Below are positions 8,009 to 16,933 of a DNA stretch of 34,792 bases, one piece after another. Under the pieces are notes generated by a model. The model saw only the letters and a list, made by a program, of their open reading frames with translations, did not search any database and was not told the DNA's origin. The DNA is taken from assembly GCA_005805505.1 (NCBI GenBank), contig SYMJ01000138.1:1-34792 (forward strand). Reading direction: 5' to 3'. The stretch is from Verrucomicrobiales bacterium. GTDB taxonomy: Bacteria; Verrucomicrobiota; Verrucomicrobiia; Limisphaerales; UBA9464. The position numbers and the translations under genes were made by a program. Position 1 is the stretch's first letter; each line of letters starts with the position of its first letter.

Positions 8009-10617
8009 ACACACCCGCCGATCAAGCCCGCAGGCAACTGGCCCAGACCGCCGGACGCAAGGACGCCGCGCGACGCACCGGTGCGGTCGCGGCCATGGTC
8101 GCCGGACTCCTCCTGGGTTCGCTGACGGTAATGCTCATCGACTATGGGCTGCTCCTGCCCATCGGGTTTAGGGTTCTGGCATGGTTGGGCCTCCTGCTGG
8201 GCCTAGCACTCGGACTGCGCCAATGGTTGCGCCTGCGCCGGCTGGTAACTCCCCTGAAGGAGGCCGCCCTCGACTTGGAGTCGACCCGGCCTGAACTCGG
8301 ATGCGAAGTGTCCACGGCCGCAGAATACCTGTCGGGTGTCCGGACACCCACGGGGGCCTACGAATCAGAATTGGCGAGCGCCCTCAGCCAACGCGCAGCT
8401 CAGGTAGCCCACAGCGAGGAGGTTCCCTACTTGCGACGCCTCGGTCTTCCCGGACTCCTCTTCGGTGGCAGCGTCCTGGCGGCCCTAGTGGGATTCTTGA
8501 TCTTGGCGCCGCAATCCGGCACGGCCCTGCTGCGAACCCTCGCCCCATGGTCGGAGGCCCGCTTCACCCAGTTAGTCGTCGAACCGGCCGGTGGTGAATT
8601 CCCGGTGGGCCACAGTCTAACCCTTACCCACCGCCTTTCGGGCCGAATTCCCCCGTCGGTAGACTACCTATGGCGCTCCGAAGGCGACGCGGACTGGCTG
8701 CGTCAATCGGTGCCGGTGCTTTCCAATGCGGTCGCGTTCCAGACCCTGACGGTGACCACATCCGGTACCTTCCGCATCCGCGCCGGGGACACCCTCTCCC
8801 CGATCTATTCCCTGGTGGCCTACGTCCCACCCGAAGTGGCTCGCCTGTCGGTTCGGCTCATCTCTCCGACCTATTCCGGCCTTCCCGAACTGCGCCAATC
8901 TTCTCCGCCCATCACCGCCTTGCGTGGCTCGCGAGCATTATTCGAATTGGCAGGAAATGTCCTGCTGGGCCAAGCCGAGTTGCGGCTGACCAACGGCACG
9001 GTCGTCGCATTAAAGGCCGCCGAGTCGAACCTCTGGCGCGGCGAGTTCATCGTCTCCTCCGATTCCGAGTATTCCATTCTAATTACCGACACGCGAGGCC
9101 GACCCTCCCTCGCCAATGCAACCCGACATCCGATCCGAGCCCTTCCCGACCTGCCCCCCAAGGTGGACATCACCGAGCCCGGCGAAGACATCCGCGCCGA
9201 CCCAGACGAGATCATCCCCCTCAAGGTCAGCGCATCGGACGACTTCGGATTGGATTCGATCACCCTCGTCTATCACGTGCTCGGCGGTCCTGAGCAACGG
9301 CTGGAAGTCCGCGACCGCAACCTCAAGGACGGACAGACCCTCGGCGCGGTGGTCCTCCGTCTGAGCAGCCTCGGGCTCAAGCCCTACGATGTGGTCTCCT
9401 ATTATGCCGAAGCCCGCGACAACAACACGCTCGACGGTCCGGGGATCGGGCGCTCACCCACGTATTTCATCGAACTGACCGATCGATCCGGCCCGGCGCC
9501 CTCGAAGCGCAAAGGGCAGCCCCAGCAGCGCCTCAACCTCATCGCCATCCAGAAGGGACTCTTGGCCGAGACCACGGCCACGCCGACCAATGCGCCCGCT
9601 AAAACCTTCCAGGACCTATCCCAGCGCCAACGCGAGGCCCGTGAATTCACCGCCCGCTACCAACAGAAGCTGGAATCCATGAATGCGCCCAAGGCCGCCC
9701 AGTTCGCCCTGGACGAAGCCTTGGAAGGAATGGACGACGCGGCTCGAGCCTTGGAACGACAAACGCCCCGAGGAGCTCTCCCCGCCGAAGAGAAAGCTTT
9801 GGCAGCCCTGTACCGGGCTATCAAAGCCATGCCGCAGCTCAAAAACCTGCCGACCGAGCCCGAGCTCTCCGAAAAACCGCCGGAGGAATCGCCGCCCGAG
9901 CCTCAGCCGCCCCAGGTCGTTTTGGAAGCCATCGACAAAAAGCCCCAGAAGCCCGCCAATGCGGCCGAACTGGAGAAGGCCCTCGCGGAGGCGCTGGCAC
10001 TGGCCAAGGCCCAATCGGAATTGGCCCGCCTGATGGAAGGTTCCAACCCTGCCAAATCTCAAAATCCCCCCCCCGGTGAAAAGCCCGGTCAGAAGGGACC
10101 CGAAGACAAGCCAGGCCCGCCGGATAAAAACAGCCCGCCCGGAGGCGAGGCCGGAAAACCTGGGAAACCTGGCAAATCTCAACCATCTCCGGCGAGCCCA
10201 CCCAGCCCGGGTGAAAAGCCCGGCAGCCCGGGTGGAGAGCCTGGCGGACCCGGTAGGCCGGAAGATCGCGCTTTGGCTGAGCGTCAAAAACGTCTTCAAG
10301 ACCAAGCCCGCAAGCTGGCCGAAAAGATTGCCCGTATGAACAGTCCTGAGGCCCGCGAGGCGCAAACCGCCAGCAAACGCATGGAGGCCGCCGCCCAGCA
10401 AATGGCCGAGGCCGCCAAGGCGTTGGACGAGGACCGCAGCGAGTCTGCCGAAACCAGCAGCAGCTTGGCGGCGGCTGGGGTTCAGTCGGCCGCCGACCTG
10501 CTCGAGCGAGCCTTGCGGCAAGGTCCTGAACGCACGGATGTCTCGGCCGAGCAAGCACCCCGGCAGTTCGAGGAACAAATCAGCGAGTACTTCCGTCGCC
10601 TCACCCGGGCCCAATGA
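8005..10617 (+). CDS. DUF4175-like membrane protein with collagen-like Pro/Gly linker
   Basis: The protein has 870 residues from the ATG that overlaps the previous stop (ATGA at 8005). Three hydrophobic helices are visible at about 26-46, 54-72 and 148-168. A long periplasmic-type beta-rich region follows (about 180-500), containing the segment PPKVDITEPGEDIRADPDE. The C-terminal third is helical and very Glu/Ala/Lys-rich, interrupted at about 690-752 by a Gly-Pro-Lys stretch with many GKPG, GEKPG and GGEPGGPG units. A predicted coiled coil follows at about 755-830. This matches the DUF4175-like proteins of MoxR/vWA operons in the Planctomycetes-Verrucomicrobia group. The function is unknown; the coiled coil and linker suggest a scaffold. 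The domain name is by resemblance only. Confidence 0.75.
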   Translation: MNTPADQARRQLAQTAGRKDAARRTGAVAAMVAGLLLGSLTVMLIDYGLLLPIGFRVLAWLGLLLGLALGLRQWLRLRRLVTPLKEAALDLESTRPELGCEVSTAAEYLSGVRTPTGAYESELASALSQRAAQVAHSEEVPYLRRLGLPGLLFGGSVLAALVGFLILAPQSGTALLRTLAPWSEARFTQLVVEPAGGEFPVGHSLTLTHRLSGRIPPSVDYLWRSEGDADWLRQSVPVLSNAVAFQTLTVTTSGTFRIRAGDTLSPIYSLVAYVPPEVARLSVRLISPTYSGLPELRQSSPPITALRGSRALFELAGNVLLGQAELRLTNGTVVALKAAESNLWRGEFIVSSDSEYSILITDTRGRPSLANATRHPIRALPDLPPKVDITEPGEDIRADPDEIIPLKVSASDDFGLDSITLVYHVLGGPEQRLEVRDRNLKDGQTLGAVVLRLSSLGLKPYDVVSYYAEARDNNTLDGPGIGRSPTYFIELTDRSGPAPSKRKGQPQQRLNLIAIQKGLLAETTATPTNAPAKTFQDLSQRQREAREFTARYQQKLESMNAPKAAQFALDEALEGMDDAARALERQTPRGALPAEEKALAALYRAIKAMPQLKNLPTEPELSEKPPEESPPEPQPPQVVLEAIDKKPQKPANAAELEKALAEALALAKAQSELARLMEGSNPAKSQNPPPGEKPGQKGPEDKPGPPDKNSPPGGEAGKPGKPGKSQPSPASPPSPGEKPGSPGGEPGGPGRPEDRALAERQKRLQDQARKLAEKIARMNSPEAREAQTASKRMEAAAQQMAEAAKALDEDRSESAETSSSLAAAGVQSAADLLERALRQGPERTDVSAEQAPRQFEEQISEYFRRLTRAQ

Positions 10618-12953
10618 CCCCCCGCACCGACACCATGATGCAGTTCACCCAATTGCCAGAGCCTCGGTGGCTGATCCTCGCGGGGATCGTCACCGTTGGC
10701 CTATTGGCCCTGAGCTATGGGTACGCCCGCGGTCGGACGCAGCCCTGGGTTCGGGCCCTGTGCGGCCTGCTTCGCCTGACGGCCCTCGTCGGGCTAGTGC
10801 TGTGCCTGATGGATCCCCAGTGGATTGAAAAAATTATCCATCCGCGCCGGACCCGCTTGGCGGTGCTTATGGACACCTCCCGCAGCATGGCCACCACCGA
10901 CGTTCCTGGGGGCCGATTGACCGCGGCCCGGGCCTGGATCGCCCGCCATGTCTTGCCGGCCAAGCCGGACTCGGTCGATGTGCTGGCCTTGCGTTTCAGC
11001 GATGTCATGAGCCTTGAAACCAATGGAGTCGCCGGACCAGCCGAGGGTCCCTCCTCTGGGCTTTCTCGCGCGCTGGACTCCTTGTTCACGTTGCCACCGG
11101 AAGATCCGCTGACCAGCGTTCTCTTAGTCTCCGATGGCATCGAGACCGAAGGGCTGGATCCGGAGACAGCCGCTCGCCGCCTGCGTCGCCACGGGCTGCG
11201 TGTCCACACCCTCCTGAGTGGCACCACCAACGAAGTGCGCGATGTGCGCATCACCGGCCTTGAGGTCCGACGGGCTGTGGCTGAGAAAGCGCCGTCACGG
11301 GTCTCTGTCGATCTCCGTTCACCGGGCTTTGCTGGTAAAACAGTCACTGTGCAAGTCCGTAAGGATGGCCAGATTCTCGCGGCCAAGCCGCTGGAGCTCA
11401 ACGGCGACGCGCAGCATGTCGACCTGGAATTCACGCCACGCCTGCGCGGATTTCAAGTGTACGAGGTGAGTGTCTCGACGAGCCCTGGCGAATGGCTCGC
11501 CTCCAACAACCAGAGGCCCTTCGGATTGGAGGTCGTCGATCCCACGCTGCGAGTGATTTACATGGAGGGAACACCCCAGAACAACCAAAGCCCCCAGCCC
11601 GAGTGGAAGTACCTCAAAGACGCCCTGCAGAGCGACCCGGGCATCCAAGTGACCACGCTCTATCGGCAGTTCGGCAACAACGGGCAGTCCCTCAACACGG
11701 TGGATTCCGATCCAGAGACGGGCGAGCGCATCTACCCGGTCGACCATCCCACCCAAGGCTTCCCAAAAAATCTCGCCGGTCTTTTAAACTACGATGTGGT
11801 CATTCACAGCGATATTCGACGCGACTCCTTCAGTCCGCTCCAAATGACCAACATGGCGCGACTGGTCGAGGAGTTCGGCGGCGGATTTCTCATGATCGGC
11901 GGCAACTCGGCCTTCGGTCGCGGCGGCTACCATCAGACCCTCCTCGACCGCATTATCCCAGTGGCCATGGAGGGTGCCTTCGACTCCTCGAAAGAGGACT
12001 TTCTACCCAAGGTTCCCCGAGCGGCTTGGACGCATCCGATCGTCGCCATCGGGGCCGATGCCGAAGAGACGCGCAAAATCTGGACTGAGAAATTTCCTAC
12101 CCTCCATGGCATCAACCGAATGGAACGGGCCAAGCCCGGCGCGCAAGTGCTGGCCTATGCCGACAATGCCCCCCAAGGCATCGAGGGCGATGTGCTGCTG
12201 GCCGTCCAAGAAGTGGGCCGAGGCCGCACTATGGCCTTCACTTCCGACACCACCCGATCTTGGGGCGCAGATTTTGAGACCCTCTGGGGCGAGCCCCGCA
12301 ATCCGAAATGGCACGTCTCCGAGGACAACTGCGACTCTCGCTACTACCGTCGTTTCTGGGTGAACGCCATTCGCTGGCTGGCCGCCGGCCGCAGCAGCCG
12401 TACTAATCCGCCGGTCTTGCTCGATCTTTCCAGCGCCTACGTCAATCCGGGCGCAACGGCTTCGGCATCCATCCGAGTTCGAGATCAAGCCCAACGGGAA
12501 GTCACCGATGCCGAAGTAACTCTCTATGCCGGAACCGGTTCCTCCAGCAATGCGGTGGCTGTGGCACGCTACGATCCAAACCAACGCGCCTACGTGGCTC
12601 CCATCACTCTGCAAAAACCGGGCACCTTTGTTATTAGCGCTGTGGCACAACGAGGCGGCGAGTCCCTCGGTGTAGATCGTCAACTCCTGGTGGCCGAAAG
12701 CGTTGATCCGGAATTGGCTGATCTCCAGGCCAGACCCGCGGTGATGGAGGGCGTGGCTCGGTCCGGTAACGGTAGGGCCCTCCGCATCGAAGAGACTAAC
12801 CCTCGCGGTCTAGAGGCCCTCTGGGGAGAGTTGCCTCAGCCTTGGATCGAATTCCTTCGGAAGCCCCTTTGGGACCGCCCGCTCTATCTGGCGATTCTGT
12901 TGGGACTCTTAGTCCTCGAATGGTCGCTGCGGCGTTGGAAAGGATTGGCCTGA
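10614..12953 (+). CDS. vWA and amidotransferase-like membrane protein
   Basis: The protein has 779 residues. The ATG overlaps the previous stop (ATGA), and a second possible start lies at 10635. Two N-terminal helices (about 19-37 and 47-66) are followed by a vWA domain with the metal-ion site DTSRS at 87-91. Next come Ig-like beta segments and then a glutamine-amidotransferase-like domain starting near RVIYMEGTPQ, with LVEEFGGGFLMIGG and an FGRGGY motif. No catalytic Cys-His pair is apparent, so it is probably non-enzymatic. A C-terminal helix lies at about 752-770. The fold order mirrors the BatA-like gene two positions upstream. It is the last member of the MoxR operon proper; the phosphodiester glycosidase genes follow after 6 nt. 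Confidence 0.82.
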   Translation: MTPRTDTMMQFTQLPEPRWLILAGIVTVGLLALSYGYARGRTQPWVRALCGLLRLTALVGLVLCLMDPQWIEKIIHPRRTRLAVLMDTSRSMATTDVPGGRLTAARAWIARHVLPAKPDSVDVLALRFSDVMSLETNGVAGPAEGPSSGLSRALDSLFTLPPEDPLTSVLLVSDGIETEGLDPETAARRLRRHGLRVHTLLSGTTNEVRDVRITGLEVRRAVAEKAPSRVSVDLRSPGFAGKTVTVQVRKDGQILAAKPLELNGDAQHVDLEFTPRLRGFQVYEVSVSTSPGEWLASNNQRPFGLEVVDPTLRVIYMEGTPQNNQSPQPEWKYLKDALQSDPGIQVTTLYRQFGNNGQSLNTVDSDPETGERIYPVDHPTQGFPKNLAGLLNYDVVIHSDIRRDSFSPLQMTNMARLVEEFGGGFLMIGGNSAFGRGGYHQTLLDRIIPVAMEGAFDSSKEDFLPKVPRAAWTHPIVAIGADAEETRKIWTEKFPTLHGINRMERAKPGAQVLAYADNAPQGIEGDVLLAVQEVGRGRTMAFTSDTTRSWGADFETLWGEPRNPKWHVSEDNCDSRYYRRFWVNAIRWLAAGRSSRTNPPVLLDLSSAYVNPGATASASIRVRDQAQREVTDAEVTLYAGTGSSSNAVAVARYDPNQRAYVAPITLQKPGTFVISAVAQRGGESLGVDRQLLVAESVDPELADLQARPAVMEGVARSGNGRALRIEETNPRGLEALWGELPQPWIEFLRKPLWDRPLYLAILLGLLVLEWSLRRWKGLA

Positions 12954-12959
12954 TCCGCC

Positions 12960-14204
12960 ATGCGAAGCCTCACGCGGAACCTGTCCACCCCGATCCGACC
13001 CTTAGGATCAATCCCATTGACCCAATTGTTTTCAAAGGCTCCCGAAGTTCTCGTCAATCAGGTCCTTCTGGGGCTGATGGCGGTTGCGTTGAGCCAAGTC
13101 CTCGTCCTGGGCGAAGCCTTCGCAGAATTCCGAGAAGCGGCCCCGGGAATCGGTGTTAGCCACGCGGTCAGGGACGAGCCCTGGTCCATCCACATCGTCC
13201 GAGTCGATCGCTCCCAGCCCAGATTAGGGTTCATTCCCTCACTGGCCTACCATGACCGTATCGGACTCAATCCCTTGTCCGATCAGCTCACCCTCTTTCC
13301 GAAATCGCTCGGGGTGCCCGTCGCTGCGATCAATGGCGACTTCTACGCCACCGAGAACGACCCAATGCCCGGAGACCCTCGAGGCCTCTTCATCCAGCGG
13401 AACTTGCTTGTGAGCGCGCCCATCGAGCGCGACTGCCTCTGGTTCGACCGATCCGGGAAACCCCACATCGACACGGTGCGGCCTCGATTCACGGTGCGCG
13501 TGGGCGAATCGGCCCCGCAAGAATTTGGACTCAACGAGGACTTCGACGGCTCACGTCCAGTGGTACTCACCCCGGCCGCGTCTACAGCCATCCAAGGGGA
13601 TCGTCCCTCGGGCTGGATCTTGGCCCGCGACGGATCGCATCCCGGGCCACCCTTGAAGGCGGGTCAGCCACTCCGGGCCGTGGTCCGAGGCGCCGTGACA
13701 AACCATTCCGCGCCCCTGGAGGCGGACTGTTTAATTCTCCGTGCAGGAACCCCACTGCAGGACCACCTGCGGCCCGGGGCCCGGGTGGTCCTCGAGACCC
13801 GCACCGAACCACCTCTGGAATCCGCGGTCTCGGCCATCGGCGGAGGCCCTGCTCTCGTTCACCTCGGCAAGCCGACCGGCAAATCCGCAGCCCGTTCTTC
13901 GGAACGTCATCCGCGCTCCGCGTTCGGATGGAATGAGCGTCACTGCTTCCTCGTGGTCGTGGATGGGCGTCAGGCCGGGCTCTCAGTGGGCATGACTCTC
14001 GCCGAGCTCTCCGAATTCCTCGTCAAACTCGGCTGCCAGGAGGCCATTAACTTTGATGGCGGCGGCTCCACCGAATTGATCCTCAACGGTGAGGTGCTCA
14101 ACAGCCCGTGCTACGGACGCGAGCGAGCCACGGCCACGAGCCTCTTGGTTGTGCGAGTCCCCGAGACTCAACCTGAGACACAATCCCAGAAACCGTCGCC
14201 ATGA
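12960..14204 (+). CDS. Secreted phosphodiester glycosidase (NAGPA-type), copy 1
   Basis: The protein has 414 residues. It matches the phosphodiester glycosidase family, named for the human enzyme that uncovers mannose-6-phosphate by removing N-acetylglucosamine. Bacterial members are thought to cleave phosphodiester-linked sugars in extracellular polymers. Visible signatures are AAINGDFY near residue 120, FGWN with a following hydrophobic strand, GRQAGLSVGMTLAEL, and the diagnostic NFDGGGSTELIL close to the C-terminus. The N-terminus is long and basic with a hydrophobic stretch at about 33-52 (VLLGLMAVALSQVLVL) ending near an AFA-type cleavage site, so export is likely. Its stop overlaps the start of a paralogue. 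The substrate cannot be told from sequence. Confidence 0.85.
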   Translation: MRSLTRNLSTPIRPLGSIPLTQLFSKAPEVLVNQVLLGLMAVALSQVLVLGEAFAEFREAAPGIGVSHAVRDEPWSIHIVRVDRSQPRLGFIPSLAYHDRIGLNPLSDQLTLFPKSLGVPVAAINGDFYATENDPMPGDPRGLFIQRNLLVSAPIERDCLWFDRSGKPHIDTVRPRFTVRVGESAPQEFGLNEDFDGSRPVVLTPAASTAIQGDRPSGWILARDGSHPGPPLKAGQPLRAVVRGAVTNHSAPLEADCLILRAGTPLQDHLRPGARVVLETRTEPPLESAVSAIGGGPALVHLGKPTGKSAARSSERHPRSAFGWNERHCFLVVVDGRQAGLSVGMTLAELSEFLVKLGCQEAINFDGGGSTELILNGEVLNSPCYGRERATATSLLVVRVPETQPETQSQKPSP

Positions 14205-15355
14205 TGTACTGGCTCACGCTCTTTCTCGGTGCCGCCGCACTTGTCGGAACCGAGGCATCCCGCTCGTCCGAAAAACCACCAGCCTCTCAAGCTCTCGCTC
14301 CCAGAAATCGGCTCGCCAACGGTTTTTCGTACATCCAAGAGACATTAGCGGAGGGTCCCTGGTCCATACAGGTCATCCGCATCCGAAGAGACCGCACAGA
14401 CCTAGGGATCCATGTCCTGCTGGGTGGCGGCGATCACTTGGGTGTGGCCACGCTGTCCAGTCAGGCCTCGACCTTCCCGAGGGCCCGAGGTCAGGCGCTG
14501 GCTGCTCTCAACGGGGACTTTTTTGCGAGAGAGGGCCCCTGCCTGGGCGATCCAGAGGGACTTTGCATCCGGGACGGGGAGTTCATCTCCGCACCCAACG
14601 GCAAAAGCGCCTTCTGGATGGGTCCGGATCGTTCGCTCCATCTCGGCCCAGTGGTCTCGCTGCTCTCGATGATGACTTCCGATGGAACGAGCCTCGCCAT
14701 CGGGCTCAACGAAGAGCGCCAAGAGCGCCCCGTGCTCTTTACGGCGGCCGTGGGCCCCCGAACCCCTTCTTCTCAAGGCACCGAATGCCGTCTCATCGCC
14801 GAGGCGGGCTCCGAGTTGCCCATCCGACCTGGCATCCGCTCGACCTTCCGACTCCAGTCCGTCCACTCCGGCGGCAACACTGTTATTCCCACCAACGGCG
14901 TCGTTCTTTCACTGCCTGTGGGGCACGAAATCCCTCCTAGCCAAACCGTACCCGGATCTCTCTGGACCCTGTCCACCGGAACTCGACCCGACCTGAAAAA
15001 CACTCCAACGGCTCTGGGCGGCGGTCCAGCTCTGCTCAAGGATGGCCAGCCCACCCAGTTTCAATCCTCAGACGCTCGGCATCCGCGCTCGGCCATCGGA
15101 TGGAATGCCGAATTTTTCTTCTTGGTTCAAGTGGATGGCCGTCAGCGCGGCCTCTCGGTGGGCATGTCTCTCGCCGAATTGGCAGCCCACTTTGCACGCC
15201 TAGGATGCACCGATGCACTGAATCTCGACGGTGGTGGTTCCTCAACCCTATGGGCCCGCGGTCAGGTCATGAATACCCCATGCGAAGGATCCGAGCGCCC
15301 CATGGGCAACGCCCTCATCATCACCCTCGAACCCAGCGCAGTCGAACCCCGCTGA
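14201..15355 (+). CDS. Secreted phosphodiester glycosidase (NAGPA-type), copy 2
   Basis: The protein has 384 residues and starts at an ATG overlapping the previous stop (ATGA). An N-terminal signal peptide (MMYWLTLFLGAAALVGTEA) is clear. It has the same ordered signatures as copy 1: ALNGDFF, IGWN, DGRQRGLSVGMSLAEL and NLDGGGSSTL. These all map to the C-terminal two thirds, while the middle part is strongly diverged, including the inserted beta region. The pair is therefore an old tandem duplication with probable functional separation. The gene is convergent with carA, whose stop lies 28 nt away. Confidence 0.85.
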   Translation: MMYWLTLFLGAAALVGTEASRSSEKPPASQALAPRNRLANGFSYIQETLAEGPWSIQVIRIRRDRTDLGIHVLLGGGDHLGVATLSSQASTFPRARGQALAALNGDFFAREGPCLGDPEGLCIRDGEFISAPNGKSAFWMGPDRSLHLGPVVSLLSMMTSDGTSLAIGLNEERQERPVLFTAAVGPRTPSSQGTECRLIAEAGSELPIRPGIRSTFRLQSVHSGGNTVIPTNGVVLSLPVGHEIPPSQTVPGSLWTLSTGTRPDLKNTPTALGGGPALLKDGQPTQFQSSDARHPRSAIGWNAEFFFLVQVDGRQRGLSVGMSLAELAAHFARLGCTDALNLDGGGSSTLWARGQVMNTPCEGSERPMGNALIITLEPSAVEPR

Positions 15356-15380
15356 TTCCAGAGTGTTCCTGAGGCTGGAA
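15356..15380. terminator. Possible bidirectional hairpin between convergent genes
   Basis: TTCCAG (15356-15361) and CTGGAA (15375-15380) form a 6-bp inverted repeat with a 13-nt loop, in the 28-nt gap between the second glycosidase and carA. There is no T-tract on either side, so an intrinsic terminator is only a weak possibility. Confidence 0.25.
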
Positions 15381-15383
15381 CCA

Positions 15384-16544
15384 TTAACCCCTCGTCACTA
15401 CCAGGTCCCGGAACTCGTCAAAGAGCACCGAAGAATCGTGCGGACCGGGCGCCGCCTCCGGATGATACTGCACGCAAAACACGGGCTTGGTCTTGTGGCG
15501 CAGCCCTTCGACGGTCTGGTCGTTCAGATTAATCCGATTCACGGCCACCTCGGCCGGCAACGAAGACGGATCCACTGCAAAACCATGGTTTTGGGAAGTG
15601 ATCTCCACCCGACCCGACTCCAGATCTTTCACCGGCTGATTTCCGCCTCGATGCCCAAACTTCAGCTTGAAGGTCTTGCCACCCAACGCTTGACCCAGAA
15701 TTTGATGACCCAGGCAAATCCCGAAGATGGGGATGCCCGTGTCCACGAGTGTCTTCACCTCGCCAACAATTTCATTCAGTGTCCCCGGATCTCCCGGACC
15801 ATTGCTGAGGAACACCCCGGCCGGCTTGTAAGCAAGCACCTCCGCGGCCGAAGTCCCGGCTGGAACTACGCGGACTCGGAACCCCCGTTGGCGGAGGCTT
15901 CGCAAGATGTTGTATTTGATACCAAAATCGTAGGCCACGATCGGGATGTCCGCCGCCCGCAGCGGAAGGCGAATGTGCCGCGGGTTGGGTGGTGAATGCT
16001 GCTGGGTGACGGCGAATTCCGCCGAATCCTGATCCTTTTCATCCCAGATAAAACTCTCCGGATGGGTGACTTCGACGACGTAGTTGCGTCCCTCCATCGA
16101 GCCCCATTGCTGCGCCCGAGACACGGCTTCGGCATCCGACATCGGCTGCGTAGTGAGGAATCCGGCCAGAGAACCCCGCACACGAAGTTTCTTAGTCAGG
16201 GCCCGAGTATCGACACCCTGGATTCCCGGAATGCCATTCTGCTCCAAGTAGGACGCCAGCGATTGATCCGCCCGCCAGCTGCTCACACAGGGACTCAGTT
16301 CCCGGATCACAAACCCCGAGCAATGAGCCTTCCAAGACTCCATGTCCTGAAGGTTAATACCCGTGTTGCCGATCATCGGGTAGGTCATCGTCACGATCTG
16401 CCCCTTGTAGGAGGGATCGGTTAAAATCTCCTGATAGCCGGTCATCGAGGTGTTAAAACACACCTCCCCGGACGCCGAAGCCTGGGCTCCAAATCCGTGG
16501 CCACGGAAAACCGAACCGTCTTCAAGGGCGAGAATCGCGTTCAT
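15384..16544 (-). CDS. carA: Carbamoyl-phosphate synthase small subunit
   Basis: CarA hydrolyses glutamine and channels ammonia to CarB for carbamoyl phosphate, the precursor of arginine and pyrimidines. It has 386 residues from the ATG at 16544, the usual length; a longer frame to 16679 adds an unconserved leader. The N-terminal CarA domain begins [12 protein letters not shown] and includes [17 protein letters not shown]. The glutaminase domain has the nucleophile Cys277 in GICLGHQ and the catalytic His361/Glu363 in [13 protein letters not shown] is also present. No carB is in the window. The gene is divergent from the dksA-like operon, with 389 nt between them. Confidence 0.97.
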   Translation of the reverse strand: MNAILALEDGSVFRGHGFGAQASASGEVCFNTSMTGYQEILTDPSYKGQIVTMTYPMIGNTGINLQDMESWKAHCSGFVIRELSPCVSSWRADQSLASYLEQNGIPGIQGVDTRALTKKLRVRGSLAGFLTTQPMSDAEAVSRAQQWGSMEGRNYVVEVTHPESFIWDEKDQDSAEFAVTQQHSPPNPRHIRLPLRAADIPIVAYDFGIKYNILRSLRQRGFRVRVVPAGTSAAEVLAYKPAGVFLSNGPGDPGTLNEIVGEVKTLVDTGIPIFGICLGHQILGQALGGKTFKLKFGHRGGNQPVKDLESGRVEITSQNHGFAVDPSSLPAEVAVNRINLNDQTVEGLRHKTKPVFCVQYHPEAAPGPHDSSVLFDEFRDLVVTRG

Positions 16545-16933
16545 TAGACTCTGATAGAGAGCCACTGGAGCATCGCCAGGGCGGCGCGGAGTGTGCGCAA
16601 GCTCCCTCACGAAGCAAGGCGAAGGAAACACGAAGGTGTCCTCCGCGCTCGCGACCTCAGTTAGCCTCACGGCACCCAAATCTGGGATCAGGCACGCAGT
16701 TTACCTCGCCAGAACGGCATCGCCCCCGGCCTTTGCCGCGCTCCAGTTTCCCAGTGATTGTTGCTCATTGGCAGGATGCTTGCGCTTCATCTGAAGATTT
16801 TAGTGGCGTTCTGTCAGCCAGTTGTTAGGTTCCGCGGCCCTCGACTCTAAATGAGTTGCGGGAGAAAGCACTTGGCGGATAAGTCGTCCGCGGTGGACGA
16901 GTGCCTCATCAAATAAACAGGGAAAGAGACTCC
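16545..16933. other. Divergent intergenic region carA / dksA-like
   Basis: This 389-nt gap should hold the carA promoter (minus) and the dksA-rpmG-rpsR promoter (plus). Long open frames here are not supported as genes. The only clear structure is a palindrome at 16884-16900 (listed separately). I could not identify convincing sigma-70 boxes. Confidence 0.5.
16884..16900. promoter_or_regulatory. Palindrome upstream of dksA-like gene
   Basis: TCGTCC-GCGGT-GGACGA is a perfect 6-bp inverted repeat with a 5-nt centre, ending 33 nt before the ATG of the dksA-like gene. It could be an operator or simply an RNA hairpin in the leader. It shares the central GCGGT, but not the arms, with the palindrome upstream of znuA. 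Confidence 0.3.

Noticed and set aside
10078-10262. DNA-level tandem repeat or CRISPR-like array in the Gly/Pro region
   Set aside because: The units are short, imperfect and in-frame codon runs of a protein linker; there are no spacers or constant repeats.
9616-10614. 332-codon frame on the minus strand
   Set aside because: It lies opposite the Pro/Gly/Glu-rich C-terminal part of the DUF4175-like gene; the biased codon composition explains the absence of stops, and the product is low-complexity without a family.
15363-15995. 210-codon plus-strand frame
   Set aside because: Antisense to the glutaminase half of carA.
16591-16794. 67-codon plus-strand frame in the carA/dksA gap
   Set aside because: It has no ribosome-binding site and no family resemblance; it ends before the dksA leader.
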